A stretch of 64,000 nt of DNA, taken from contig JAOANR010000009.1 of NCBI GenBank assembly GCA_030278955.1, positions 41,917,730 through 41,981,729 on the forward strand, read 5' to 3'. Source of the stretch: Hygrophila difformis. Taxonomy: Eukaryota; Streptophyta; Magnoliopsida; Lamiales; Acanthaceae. Below, piece after piece: positions 10,659-22,178 of the stretch; within the stretch, counting starts at the first letter, position 1; each line of letters starts with the position of its first letter. A model generated the notes under the pieces. It worked only from the letters and a program-made list of their open reading frames with translations. It was not told the origin of the DNA and did not search any database. The position numbers and the translations under genes were made by a program.

Positions 10659-13367
10659 TGTAACATCCCGGATAATTATTTCATAATTAAATTAATTAAT
10701 TGTGATTAATTATTTAAATTGGACTCAATTACTTATAAATGGTGTTTGGGGAATTATGGTAGAAGCCCAACCATAAGTAAGAGGAACAAGAGAGCACAAT
10801 CCAATAATAAAGAAAGAATGTAGTATTTGAATTATGTGTGGGTCAAGGTGCAAATTAATAATTGCTATGAGGTCCCTTGACCTTAAATTGGGGAAAGTAA
10901 AGATTTATCTTCATTCTTCCCTCTTTCCCGTCACTTAGAAGAGGCAAGAAACTAGGGCATGGAGATGGGAAAATCACGAGGAGGGAGAGGACGAGAGAGA
11001 GAACAGACTGGAAGCTTGAGGAGAAGAAGATTTCAACACTGAGGTAAGAAGTCTCATCCCTTTCATTCTCGTTTCTTGGATTTATGGATTTGGGGGAGAA
11101 TCGGGTTTCACTCATTTGGGGAGGAGAAGCTTGATTGCTCACCGGAGAAGAAGGGGAAGTGCGGTGGTGGAGCGACGACGGAGGGGGGACGGAGCTCGCC
11201 TTCCGGCGAGCCGTGGCCGGAATGGGGCAGTGCGCGGAGGCGCGCTGCTGTGCAGCGGCAAAATCGCCGCTGCTGCTGGCGGTTTCCGGCGGCGACGCGC
11301 CGGCGGCGTGGTGGTGGCAGTGCAGTGGCTGTGGTGGTGGCATTGGATCCTCCCTTGTCCTTGTCTATTTCTATGATGTTTGTAATTGTGGAGTTTGAAA
11401 TTGGGTGATTTTGTATTTTTATTGTGCTATTTAGATTTCATGTTCTTGTGTGGTTAATTGTTTGAGTAGTGCTAATTGCTCATGTTATATGATAGCTTGT
11501 ATGAATTAATTGATAGATTGGTTCTTGATTATCCATATTTGGATTTTGAAATGTTAAAGTTGGGAGGTTGAGGTAATCTTGAATATGTGATTTGGATATT
11601 ATGGAAAGATTGTGAATTGGTTGCATATATGTTAAATTAGACTTTAAATACGGAGTTAGCGTTAGGCATTTTGAATGTGTAGTTCTTTAGACTTGATTAT
11701 TATATATGTTTAGATTAATTGGGTGATCTTTCAAGTGTTCTAGTATGAGAATACTTTAATGCTTGAAAGTTTGGAATATTGATGTGGATTAGTCCTTATT
11801 ATTTGGCCTTGTTGAATTATTTTAGAATTACCCAATTCTATGTTGGTAAACATAGAATGTGATTGTTGGATGGTTGGTTATGCGGGCATGAATAAGGTGT
11901 TTCGAGGTTGATGTTGGTTTGGTGAGAGGATGGGATGATGGTGTTGATGTTGTATATATTATTTTAATTCTTATGATTATATTTTATATAGGGAACAACT
12001 GTGAAGACATTGGGCGGGTGCAGACATAAAGGAAGCTTTGAAGATTTATGATAAAAGCAAGGGTTAGAATAGCACATTAGATAGGGGTTAGGTATTATAA
12101 TAAGAAATAGGCTATTATATTAGTCTATGTTGCCTTAGTATTGGGAACTCTCGTGTGTACGGATTCCCTGCGTATAATGAGGATGCCTTGGAATTAGGCT
12201 AGAACTATTTGTGAATATCTCACTGACTATTATGCTCATAATCTGGAACTTAGTCTGCGATTAAAAAAGATCTACCATGCCTTAGTTTAGGATGGAATCT
12301 TGCGTTGCTTCTATTTTTATGTTATGAGTTGAGTGTCGATACGTGGGACTTGACACACCCTTGATTGTACTTAACTCGTGGAGAGTTGCTATTTATGTAT
12401 TATACTCGTGGAGAGTTGTTTATAATGTTGTTATGCTATTGATTTGTAATCTGAGCATGCATATGACTGTGAATTTCTAAATGCCTCTAGAAGTGATTTC
12501 TGGGCATTGGGCTTGTGTGAGCGAGATGCTCTAAGCCAGACCCGCTAGTCCGTAAGCCACTTACTTCAGCTGTTGTGTCCGCGGCGGGGGCACTGTAGGC
12601 ATATTCTCCGACCATTAAGGGGAGTGGACCCTTATTTGGTGAGGAATGCCGGCCATGGTAATTAGGATGCGCGCTAGACATCTTCTGTGTTGCATTAGGG
12701 TAGATAGACACTATAGGTCATAACATTTCATCTCATCATTCATCATGCATCTTTTATTGCAGTGCTTGAAGCACCGGTATGGGACGGTGTGATGTTTATT
12801 TCCGTATTTATTTATGTCTTTAATTATTGCCATTATTATTACTGTTTTTATTTTAGCATAGTATTATTGTTAAAGTACTCCATTTCCCCTGCAATATCTA
12901 TCACTTGCCAGTACGTTGTACTGACACCTTGTTGTTGTCTGTTTTATAGATCCTCCTACGGATAGCGCAGAGCATGATGGTGGGGGTTCGGGTTGAGCGG
13001 ACTAGCTAGGCTGCATTTCTTATACTTATTGTTTATAATATATATTACATGCTCTTGCCTGATCTTTGATGAGACTATTTGTTGTTTCTTAAATGTGATC
13101 GGACTCACATATGATTCATCTATTGTGTATTTCTGGTATTGGAGTTGTGAGTATGTCGTTATAATATTTCAGGGCTTGTCATCCGGATATGCCATGTACT
13201 GTTCCTGGGGTATGTACTGCTTTTGTTGGCATTTATTTTATTGTGATACAGGTTTTTATTTATACCTCGCTTTGTATTGGCTATCTAAGCTGAGTGATCG
13301 ACAGTTTAGAATAGTTAATACGGCGGTGACGTCACGAAAAATGTTTTAAAAATTTCGGGGCGTTACA
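10659..13367 (+). repeat. E2 3' LTR (2709 bp, complete)
   Basis: The LTR runs from TGTAACATCCCGG to GGGCGTTACA. It has a purine-rich stretch followed by a GC-rich GGTGG/GGCGG stretch at about 10975-11345. The latter produces long spurious open frames on both strands and resembles the leader-type sequence seen at 23.7-24.5 kb. Confidence 0.92.
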
Positions 13368-15151
13368 TTCTTAGCCCCAGACCACCCACTTCCGCGGCTT
13401 GGCATCCACATCCTATCGAACAAGATGGATACCGCGTCCATGAGTGTCTTTCCAAATGAAATTCTTGATCACCTTATCAATAGCCTCACAAGTGGAGGAC
13501 GGCAGCCACAGAACTTGCATGATATAAGAAGCAATAGAATTGAGCACGGCCTTAGCAAGAGTAACACGACCTGCTTTGTTGAGTAAGGCCCGTTTCTATG
13601 TTCCCATTTTTGAATGAAGGCGATCAATCAAGAATTCCAAATGTGTAACCCGTGGCATAGTAGGCGTGAGAGGAAAACCAAGGTAATTACCTATAGTTGA
13701 CGTGAACCGAATATTCAAAATTCCTTCCATGCTGCAAATCCGAGCTGGAGGGACCGATGCTGAAGCCATGGCACATGACTTATGGGGATTGACCTTCTGT
13801 CCAGATTGCCCTGCAAAGGCAGTAAGAGTATTATCCAAGCATTGAATACTCTCCTCAGTAGCTCTAGAAAACAATAATAGATCATCTGCAAAAATTAGGT
13901 GTGAGATGGGAGGCACACCACGGCCAAGCGACACGGGCTCCCAATGGCCCTCAGCAACTCGAGTTGAGATAGTCCTAGAAAGCTTTCCCATGACTATGAT
14001 AAATAAATATGGGGACAAAGGATCCCCCTGTCGAAGGCCTTTAGCTGGGGTAAAAGGTTGTAACGCCGTAACATTCCACAAGATAGAATAAGTGGGTGAG
14101 CGAACACAACCCATAATAATACGGATGAACGACGAGGAAAGCCCCATCTCCTGAAGACACTCTAGAAGGAAATCCCATTTAACGTTATCATACGCCTTCT
14201 CTAGGTCAACTTTCAACATAACTGATTGCGCCCTCCGATGTTTAATCTTGAAGACTGAGAGCACCTCTTGTAGTATAATGGCGTTACTGGTCGTCCCCCG
14301 CCCCGGCAAGAAAGCCGACTGGAAGGGGCCTATGTAGGATTGGAGAATTGGTCGCAGTCGGTTCACAAGGACCTTAGTCATGATCTTGTAGCACACATTA
14401 CATAGACTAATAGGCCTGAAGTGACGAATTTCTCTTGGAATATCTAGCTTTGGTACCAAGCAAATGTAGGTGGTGGCAATGGCCGGATCAAATACACCCG
14501 AACCCACTGCCTCTCGGATGAAGTCCCACACCGAACTCCTAACCGAAGACCAATAAAGCTTATAGAAAACCGGGGGGAGCCCGTCCGGTCCAGGGGCTGA
14601 GTAGCTCCTCATACTCTTGACAGCCCCATCAACTTCCTCCAAGGACACCGCCTGATCCAGGTCACACGTAGTCGAGATGTTGGCTAGAGGTGTCAGCGAG
14701 CCTGGACAGTATGGAGGCCGGGGAGAGTAGGAAAAGAGGGAACTAAAATGAGCAACTGTATGGTTACGGAGAGTATCCTCATCTGTGGTCCATGCTCCAT
14801 TAATTTCCAAGCCCAAAATCAAACTCTTCTTCCTACGAACCAGGGTTTGTGCATGGAAATACCGAGTGTTCCCATCCCCATGTCGAATCCACTTATCCCG
14901 GGATTTCTGAAACCATAAAAGCTCTTCTTGTCGAAGTACCTCATCTAGTTCTTTGGCCAATTTAGCTTCTAGTAAAGTCAAGAAGGCCGAGTCAATGCGA
15001 GCAAGGACACGTCTAATACCTGCCATACGCCGAAGGATACGCCCTTTCCTCTTCCGAATGTGGCTAAAACTGAATTTATTGAAAAACTTCGAAGCCTTCT
15101 GGACCTGATTGATACGGCTTAGGAAGTCTTGGTCGCCCCCATGCCACATCC
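13368..15151 (-). pseudogene. L1-like LINE ORF2, reverse transcriptase part (fossil)
   Basis: A 519-codon frame (15155-13596) encodes the linker after the endonuclease (QEELLWFQKSRDKWI, GDGNTRYFHA), the fingers and palm (SAPGPDGLPPVFYK, FRPISLCNVCYKIMTKVL, QSAFLPGRG, KAYDNVKWDFL, GLRQGDPLSPYLF) and the catalytic FADD at residues 422-425. This is the RT of a plant L1-clade LINE. The same frame continues past its TAG through NKAGRVTLAKAVLNSI, SYIMQVLWLP and NFIWKD, with more stops, until the E2 insertion at 13368. No ATG is needed at the right end because the frame was continuous with the endonuclease before an insertion or rearrangement. The rest of ORF2 is outside the window. It is non-functional. 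Confidence 0.92.
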
Positions 15152-15877
15152 TCACATTTAATACTGATCGTCCTCGAGCAGTCAGAGTCAGTGCTCCTTA
15201 GAGCATAGACGCTGCATATTCAATCTATTTGCGTGGCTTCAAAAAAATTTCATTCTTTTTTAGATTGGGATAAGACAATAAAAAACTACAAGTGTTAAAT
15301 TCTCTTGATTGCAGTGTTTGATAAAATGATACTTCTCACTAAATCAGGCATATAAACCAGTCATTATTGATAATTCTTCATGAATATCATGTTTTAGAAA
15401 AATTCATTGATTTAATTCTAGAATTAAAGCATGACATGAACATAAATAAAAGCAGAGCCTCACATATAATAGAAGCGGAAATTTCACTCACTCTCAAATT
15501 GGGTTTCAATCACGAACGCTCATAATCAAATTTAATTAAATTATCCCATAAGCTTGCGATTGGACCAACTCGTCACCGGCTCATTTCTTCAAATCGAGAT
15601 CATGAGGTCTTATTCAAAGGTTGTAACGGGGCATACGGTTGTAACATTTGGTAGGAAAAGGAATTTATTGGGTTAAGAAGTGGCAAGAATTAATTCTATC
15701 ATAACTTGGCATTTTTTTTAAAAATTTATGATCATCAATTTCTTTTTTTTTTCTTTCTTTCTTTTGTTTTTCTTTTCATATTGCATGACATTAGACTAAG
15801 TCTAATTTGCTTTGTCATTTGCAATTTATTTTTGTTGAATGGAACTCAACACTTTTCTTTTCTTTTTATTATCTTTA

Positions 15878-15910
<33 letters not shown>

Positions 15911-17629
15911 AATCGGTTTATTGAACACCGATGATACACTTTTGATGATCAAAAATTTAGTGCCTTAATAGAATTCGTTCTTGCACACTTGGGTTTGACT
16001 TTTTTGGTCTTTTTATAAGGCTAGGAGTAATATAGAGGGCTTCAAAGAAAAATTAGGCTTAAAGGCTCAAAGTGGTTAATCCTAAAGGGAAAATATTTTT
16101 GGGTTTGGAATTCAAACGAAAGCCAAAATTTTGGTTTTCTAAGTGCCTCGATCATATGCTCGATTTTGGGAATATGGCATGGTCTTGAATCGGTCCCAAT
16201 CGCAAGTTCTAGTTTCCTTTAATTAAAATGATTTTCACACAATCAAAGAAAAGAATGAGTAAAAGTGACTCATGGCTCAAATCTCACATGGAATAGTTGA
16301 TTCATGTCATACAATATTCCTACATAAAATCTTTGAAAAATTCCTACAATCTATTCAATTAAATTTTCAATATGAAAATTTATTACCCAACAAGATGATT
16401 ATATCATTAAATTTTTATAGCTCAAAACCTCAAGAATTCATATCATGCATGTCTTCAATTATATTATCCCAATTTAAAAGTTTGAAAATTTAATCATAAA
16501 CCAAGATCTCATATGTGAATTTAAACTGACAGATTCATGCATGCTTCGTGCTGGGTGCAAACATACAATAATAAAGATAAACAAAATATCAATATATATA
16601 TATATTTTTTTCTTTTTTTTTTTGAAATATTTAAGTGAAGAATCAACATCCTCACATTTTGAGCCTTGCTCGAAATGTGAGTAAATTAATTCATACTTAA
16701 ACAATTTATCGAAATCAAAGTCAAAATAAAATAAAAGAGGAGGGAGGGAGGGGAAAAACATTTACACAACATATTTCCGATAGCCTTTTTCGTCAAACCA
16801 ATTAAGTGTTCGACGATTTTGGCTATGTGTGATCGTTTGGTTCATCGAATAAGGCGATTATTCGATGCCCAATACTTAGAAAAATTCTGATTTTCATCAA
16901 AATTGCTCGATCACTCTCTTTTTTATTTTTTTGGATTTCTAAACATAAATAAGATTTAATCTACTTGCACAAATTAGGTTGGATTAATTCTGTTCTTATA
17001 AAAATTATTCCGGATTTTAAATTGCGTTAAATTCCAGGAATATTTTCTATTAATTACAGAACTTATCCAACCGGGAACCTGTTTTGAAGCTTTAATTTTC
17101 TTTTTGTTGGTCCCACAAATTCCTGCAAAGCAAACACAGAAGAAGTTATCGGGTTTTCTCAAAAATATCAACATCCTCACATTTAGAGTCTTAGTACTCT
17201 AAATGTGAGTTAATTGATTAATACCCGAATTATTTAATATCATGCACAAGATATATATATATATACATATATAAATATATATATGATTTTGACTTGCAGA
17301 AATTTAGGTTGGATTAATTCTATACTTGTGAAAAATATTCCGGATCTTAAATTTCTTTCAATTCCGGAAATAGATTTCGATCAATTACAGAACTAATCCA
17401 ACCGGGAACCTGTTTTGATGCTTTAATTTTCTTTTTGGTGGCTCCATGATTCCTGCAAGAAAAATATCCAATTGGTTAGATTTTCCCCTCAAATCAACAT
17501 CCTCACATTTAGAGTCTTAGTACTCTAAATGTTTAACTGATTTGGGGGTACTTCTCTGTTCTGAAACATGTACACAAAACTAACTATGAGTAATCAGGAG
17601 TGTAATTCTCTTAATAAACGATGCTGCAT
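15152..17629 (-). mobile_element. Interior of a truncated LTR element with repeated stem-loop units
   Basis: Orientation follows the tRNA-Asp primer site at 17632. The region carries related units of about 310 bp: 16974-17220 and 17310-17530 are clearly homologous (both contain GGTTGGATTAATTCT, ATCCAACCGGGAACCTGTTT and TTTAATTTTC), and 16640-16700 is a third, more diverged start. Each has a stem-loop, CTCACATTTAGAGT pairing with ACTCTAAATGTGAG. The junction with the LINE near 15147-15160 again reads CATCCTCACATTTA, so the element seems broken inside another copy of this motif. Pyrimidine-rich tracts at 15735-15910 give spurious frames. No pol genes are seen and no second LTR is found to the left. 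Confidence 0.6.
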
Positions 17630-17631
17630 CC

Positions 17632-17649
17632 TCCCCGGCAACGGCGCCA
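17632..17649 (-). other. Primer binding site, tRNA-Asp type
   Basis: The minus strand reads TGGCGCCGTTGCCGGGGA, the complement of the plant tRNA-Asp 3' end ending GGCAACGGCGCCA. This primer is typical of Athila/Tat-type Ty3 elements. An LTR starting TGAAAC abuts it at 17650. Confidence 0.85.
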
Positions 17650-20200
17650 TGAAACTTTTGACGAGTTTCACTAACACGAGTAATTTTTCTGAAAAATCAG
17701 GTTTGGATTATTAAATGAAAAGAGTTATGATTTAGGAAAGGAGTTTAAGGATATGTTATGATTTCCCTATTTATTACTCATGTGGGGTCTTTTGATTTCA
17801 AATGGCGCTGTGGTCCTTCCCATCATGAAACTTTTGACAAATATCACGGTGCAACCGGGATTGACCTTCAGTCTGTCACCCTGAAAGTCCCTGGTATCTG
17901 CACCATGATGTTTCTCTTAATTTCATGTCAAGAAGATACCTGCCATGAAGCTTTTGAACATCTTCCCACTGTATGAGTATTTTCCCAAAATGTTATGTTT
18001 TTATTTACTCGTGTCAAGAAACTGTGCATCCCGAAAGCGCACGGAGTCAAAAATTGCAGTAATTTATAGTAAGTACCGGATCGTTCACTGGAGGATGTGC
18101 GATGGAAGCAGGGCCCACGTCGTTTACTAAGATTTTCCACTCGGTTACTCGTTTCAAGTTTTGCAAGGGTTTTCTAACAACTACTTGACATAAATTAAAT
18201 CCAGATCATGAAAGCAGTAAAATTATTCTACAAAGCATGGTAAACTGGATCGAAGAAAGCAATTAAATCTATACTATGAAAGCAATATAAAATTATGCTA
18301 CATTATCTAGAGAGCAGATTTAAATATGACAGAAGGGACAGGGAGGAAATAATAAAGATTGGACAAGATTCAGATGAAACACAATCAAACTTCCATTTTT
18401 AATACACAGATCTTAGCTTGGGATAATTCTCTAGTTAACTAACTCTCATGCTTTCTACACCATGTTCCCTTTAACAGACAGGTACTTATGGTGAGAATTT
18501 ACATGCTCTTAAGACAACAATTTCTAAGATACCACAGACTCACAACTGCCCTTACATGGCCATGCTAAGGCGTATTATTCATCTGTGGTGGATAAGCAAC
18601 ACCTAACATATCATTAGTTGACATGCCAAGTACTCCTATCATTCCCCCATGTCACACCCAAAGTTTCAAATCAAGCCCCAAACCATTCCATAACTCTCAA
18701 ACCTTTTAACAGATGGACAGCCCCTAATTCTTCCGAGTGACCTCTATAAAAGCATTTAAAGGAAAGCAGTAAAGAAAGCTGTAAAGAAAGCATTTAAATC
18801 TATCACTCGGAATCGTTAAAAACGTCTCTTTCCGTTAGTATAAAAGAGCCCCTGGTCTTGATGACCAGATGCAGATCAAGAACCCCCGAGATATCAATAA
18901 GCCACAGGGCTTACAACATCTGGGTAGTTATGAGATACAAACTAAATGAAACAGATCCATAAATGAATCTGTTCCGGATGTACTCACTCAAGACTCAATT
19001 TTAGACTTTGGCAGAAGAAGATAGTAGTCGAAGGAATACTCAACCCTACCTTAGAAATTCGCCAAGGCCTATATGTTGTTCCTCCAGTATTATTTATCAC
19101 ATCTCATCTACACCCAAGTGGATATTGACTTAATGCGATATCTAATATCAGATTACCAACACACAGCAATTTCGAGAGCAATCAAATATTTGAAAATCAT
19201 TCCCAAGACAGGTACTAAACTCTCAATTTAAAACACAGATCCTTTCAGTCTAGATGAGACCTAATCGCTGACTCTGCTTCTAAGCTCTCAAAATCAACCC
19301 CCAGTGGAATGTGAATTAGTCATAACTGTTGAATTTATCCCTTACTCAGATCCGGATTTTATAAAGGAATTTTTGTTGGAAGTTTATTATGCAACATCCG
19401 ATTTAAATCAAAACTTCTGTGTCCAAGGGGAAGGATCCCCAAAATAGCAATAAGACCAGAACATCTACATAATAGTATCATGCATACAAGTATATGAAAA
19501 GGAAAATAAGGTACCCCAAAATATATGGTAGGGTTAGACAGAATGCGATACACAGAGGTGGATTAGCCTGAGATGAGAAGAAATTGGCTAAAAATAGTGC
19601 CAGAGATAGTTGGGGTTTTCCGGACTGCAAACATCTGCCGTCCGGTTCCCAATTATCCCAGATGAGTGATTTTAGACAGAAATAATTCCAAACAACGGTG
19701 ACCGCCGTCATTTAGTTTTCTTTTGTCTATGAGTGGAAGAAAAACCCACATCTTTCTTGCTGTAATATGTCTTAACTGATGTTGGTCGACATCAGTTAAT
19801 ACTATTGCAACTTGAATTCAGGTTGAGAAATTAAGATAAAGAAAATTAAAACTGTATCTGATTAGGAATTGGCTGAGTAACTAATCGAAACTCTTAGTGA
19901 AGAGAACGCTCGCCGAAGCTTCCACCAACCACTAACCAGATCATGCAAAATAACATATAATGATTGACACACAGAAGACGGGTTAGTCGATATTCCTGTG
20001 AAGGAACCTTTCACCAACATTAATCTGTGGTGTTTCTCATTATCCGTTCATACACACAATGAAAAAGAAAAACAAGAAAGTAAGAAAATATTTTTGGTAT
20101 TGTGTGGGTGTTAAGCACACAATAAGTGGACACTAATGGTTGAAATGTGTAATGGATAAAGTTAGGTGAAATGGGCCTAGGCCCAATACACCCATGCAAC
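17650..20200 (-). repeat. Long LTR-like non-coding sequence next to the tRNA-Asp primer site
   Basis: The sequence starts TG at the primer-site boundary, as an LTR should. It is non-coding, with AAAGCAGTAAA/GAAAGCAATT-rich stretches like those in the Tat-like LTR at 33.2 kb. A perfect inverted repeat, TTAACTGATGT and ACATCAGTTAA around six bases, lies at 19772-19799. The right end of the LTR could not be located, and no second copy is present in the window, so the extent is uncertain. Confidence 0.5.
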
Positions 20201-20229
20201 TTACACAAATCATGAAAGAAAATATTTTT

Positions 20230-20725
20230 GGAGTTTTTAAAGTAAAAGGATAGTTCAATTCGAATTATTGGAGTAATTCGAAATGAGAATGCATGAAGGA
20301 TGAAGTATTACTTTACCCAATTAATCATTGCCAGAAATTGGATCATCATCTAATTCGAATTATTGATCAATTCGAATTAATTCGAATTGAACAACTCGAA
20401 TTGGCGAAGTCCTTTTCTTGCTCAAATTGACTAAGGCATTTACCTCAAGAGGAAGGTGAATTCGAATTGTCTAGCAATTCGAATTAATTCGAATTGGACA
20501 ATTCGAATTGGTAAGAGATGGAAAATAAACTAAGGCATGAATGGGTGGCAATGGATACAATGTGGTTTTCAAGCCAATTCGAATTGTTGGGCAATTCGAA
20601 TTAATTCGAATTGGATAATTCGAATTGGTTGGAAACCACATGAAGAGAATAATTTTTGGTGTGCAATTCGAATTTCTTGGGCAATTCGAATTAATTCGAA
20701 TTGCCTAAATTCGAATTGCATCCCA
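20230..20725. repeat. Array of palindromic AATTCGAATT blocks (left)
   Basis: AATTCGAATT and its variants recur about every 20-110 bp. Four times two copies abut to give a self-complementary block of about 22 bp, at about 20370, 20481, 20592 and 20683. A similar array lies on the far side of the CACTA element at 23128-23420. Confidence 0.85.
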
Positions 20726-21644
20726 TCTTCTCATTTAAGAATATTTTTGTGCTCACAAGTGTTAGTTTGATTTCCACTGTGTGGTTTATGATGGATAAGA
20801 TTTACCAAATCCTTCATTTCACATCAATGTCATCTCACAGTCACACTTGTGAATATTTTGTGTTTATCAAGAAATATGCATGTACAATGGGTAATAGCAT
20901 GATTTAAACCCTAAAACTACAAACATGAAATTTAAAGACTAATCTACCAACAATAATGAAAAATCTAAGAACTACAAGCATACTAAGGAGGAACACCAAC
21001 ATTATCTAATGGAACAAAATAAAAATAAAATTTAGATCTAGGCCAAAAATAAAATAAAATGAAACTAAAACTTAGAGAAAGGCACTATCTCTAAAATTAT
21101 CTAGCTATCCAAGAACAATAAAAATAAAAGTAGATCTAAGGCTACAAACATGCTCAACCCACATTCATACATTTATTAGAACTAAGAAAGCAAAATAAAT
21201 AAAAGAGCAAGAGAACCCATACCAAATTTGTGAAGCATTTTCTTGTATTTCAACCACTAGAAAGCATTAAAGGTTCAAGAACAACCCATTATTTGGGTGT
21301 TCTCAAATTTATTCTAAACTAAAAAGCTGTAAAGATATGGAAAAGTGGCTACACTAAGAAATTTAAAACAACTATTTACAAACTACCTTATACTACAACT
21401 AACAAATATTAAACTACATTGCAAAAGATAAATAAAATCTACTCTAAACTAGCCAAAAACCCACTGTTCTCTCCAAGAACAGGGAAGAAGAATTTGGGAC
21501 TGTCTGCCCTCTGCTTTTTTTCTCTTGCTCTCTGAAGTGGAAAATGGAAGGGGTATTTATAGGGGGAAAACCCTAACATGTGAGAGGAGATAGAAATGGT
21601 TTAATTCGAATTATGCAACAAAAAGGAGGGGTAGGTGTGAATTA
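20726..21644. other. AT-rich unassigned sequence before the CACTA element
   Basis: No gene is recognised. The minus strand has CCCTATAAATACCCC at about 21551-21565, a good TATA-box context, followed by a purine/pyrimidine-skewed stretch, so this may be the promoter part of an LTR read on the minus strand. This is an inference from composition only. Confidence 0.4.
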
Positions 21645-21980
21645 CACTACAAGAAAAATTGGTTTTACCGACCGCAGGTGCGGTCGGTAACCCCGGAATG
21701 CGGGTCGTTTCGGGGCTTACCGACCGCACCACCGACCGCAAGGGTCGGTCGGTAATACCTTGGTAGGTAATTTTCCTCCGACCAAAAAAATTTGCCGTCG
21801 GAAACTTACCGACCGAATTACCGACCGAAAGGTGGTTGGTAAATTTACCGACCGAATTACCGACCGCATTGCGGTCGGTAACTCACTGGTCCCAAGAGGT
21901 CCCAGAGAGATTTACCGACCGCATTACCGACCGCAAATTGCGGTCGGTAATTCTATTTTATGAAAAAATTGTTCTTGAGA

Positions 21981-22035
21981 GGGCTCGAACCGCCCACCTC
22001 ACCATCACCATCCTCAACCCTAACCAGCTTGGCTA
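21981..22035 (-). other. tRNA/SINE-like module with A box and B box (1)
   Basis: On the minus strand TAGCCAAGCTGG (22035-22024) fits the Pol III A-box consensus TRGCNNAGYNGG, and GGTTCGAGCCC (21991-21981) fits the B box GGTTCGANNCC, 32 nt apart. No complete tRNA cloverleaf is evident. It may be a tRNA-derived fragment trapped in the CACTA element; transcription is not shown. Confidence 0.55.
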
Positions 22036-22123
22036 GGTCTCTAACCGATCAATCATATTCTGACATGTGTCCTATATAGTAAACCTCTCCAAGTATATAT
22101 GTTGATAGAATTTGCTGAGGAGA

Positions 22124-22178
22124 GGCCTCGAACCCGGGTGAGGAGATAAATCCCTCGCGCGTGTGACCATCTGAGCAC
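22124..22178 (-). other. tRNA/SINE-like module with A box and B box (2)
   Basis: The minus strand has GTGCTCAGATGG (a weak A box, 9 of 12 positions) at 22178-22167 and GGGTTCGAGGCC (B box) at 22135-22124. Orientation and spacing are like those of module 1, so the pair may be a tandem or diverged duplicate. Confidence 0.45.

Larger units (their letters stand above)
6173..13367 (+). mobile_element. E2: LTR retrotransposon with non-coding interior (LARD-like)
   Basis: The element reads on the plus strand. It has a 5' LTR (6173-7847 visible; its first about 1.04 kb lies left of the E1 insertion and outside the window), a tRNA-Met primer site at 7850, a 2811-bp interior without recognisable genes, a purine tract at 10645-10658 and a complete 3' LTR (10659-13367). 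The two LTRs differ at about 33 positions over 1.67 kb by eye, roughly 2 percent. It is inserted in the RT region of the LINE: LINE sequence resumes at 13368 with TTCTT, the presumed right target duplication. A large LTR element with no coding capacity fits the LARD category; complete decay of an ordinary Ty3 element is the alternative. Confidence 0.88.

Noticed and set aside
11076..11408. Three overlapping plus-strand frames and one minus-strand frame in the E2 LTR
   Set aside because: All arise from the same GC-rich GGTGG/GGCGG stretch; none has a domain.
15706..15924. 72-codon Phe-rich frame
   Set aside because: It is a poly-pyrimidine tract read as TTT/TTC codons.
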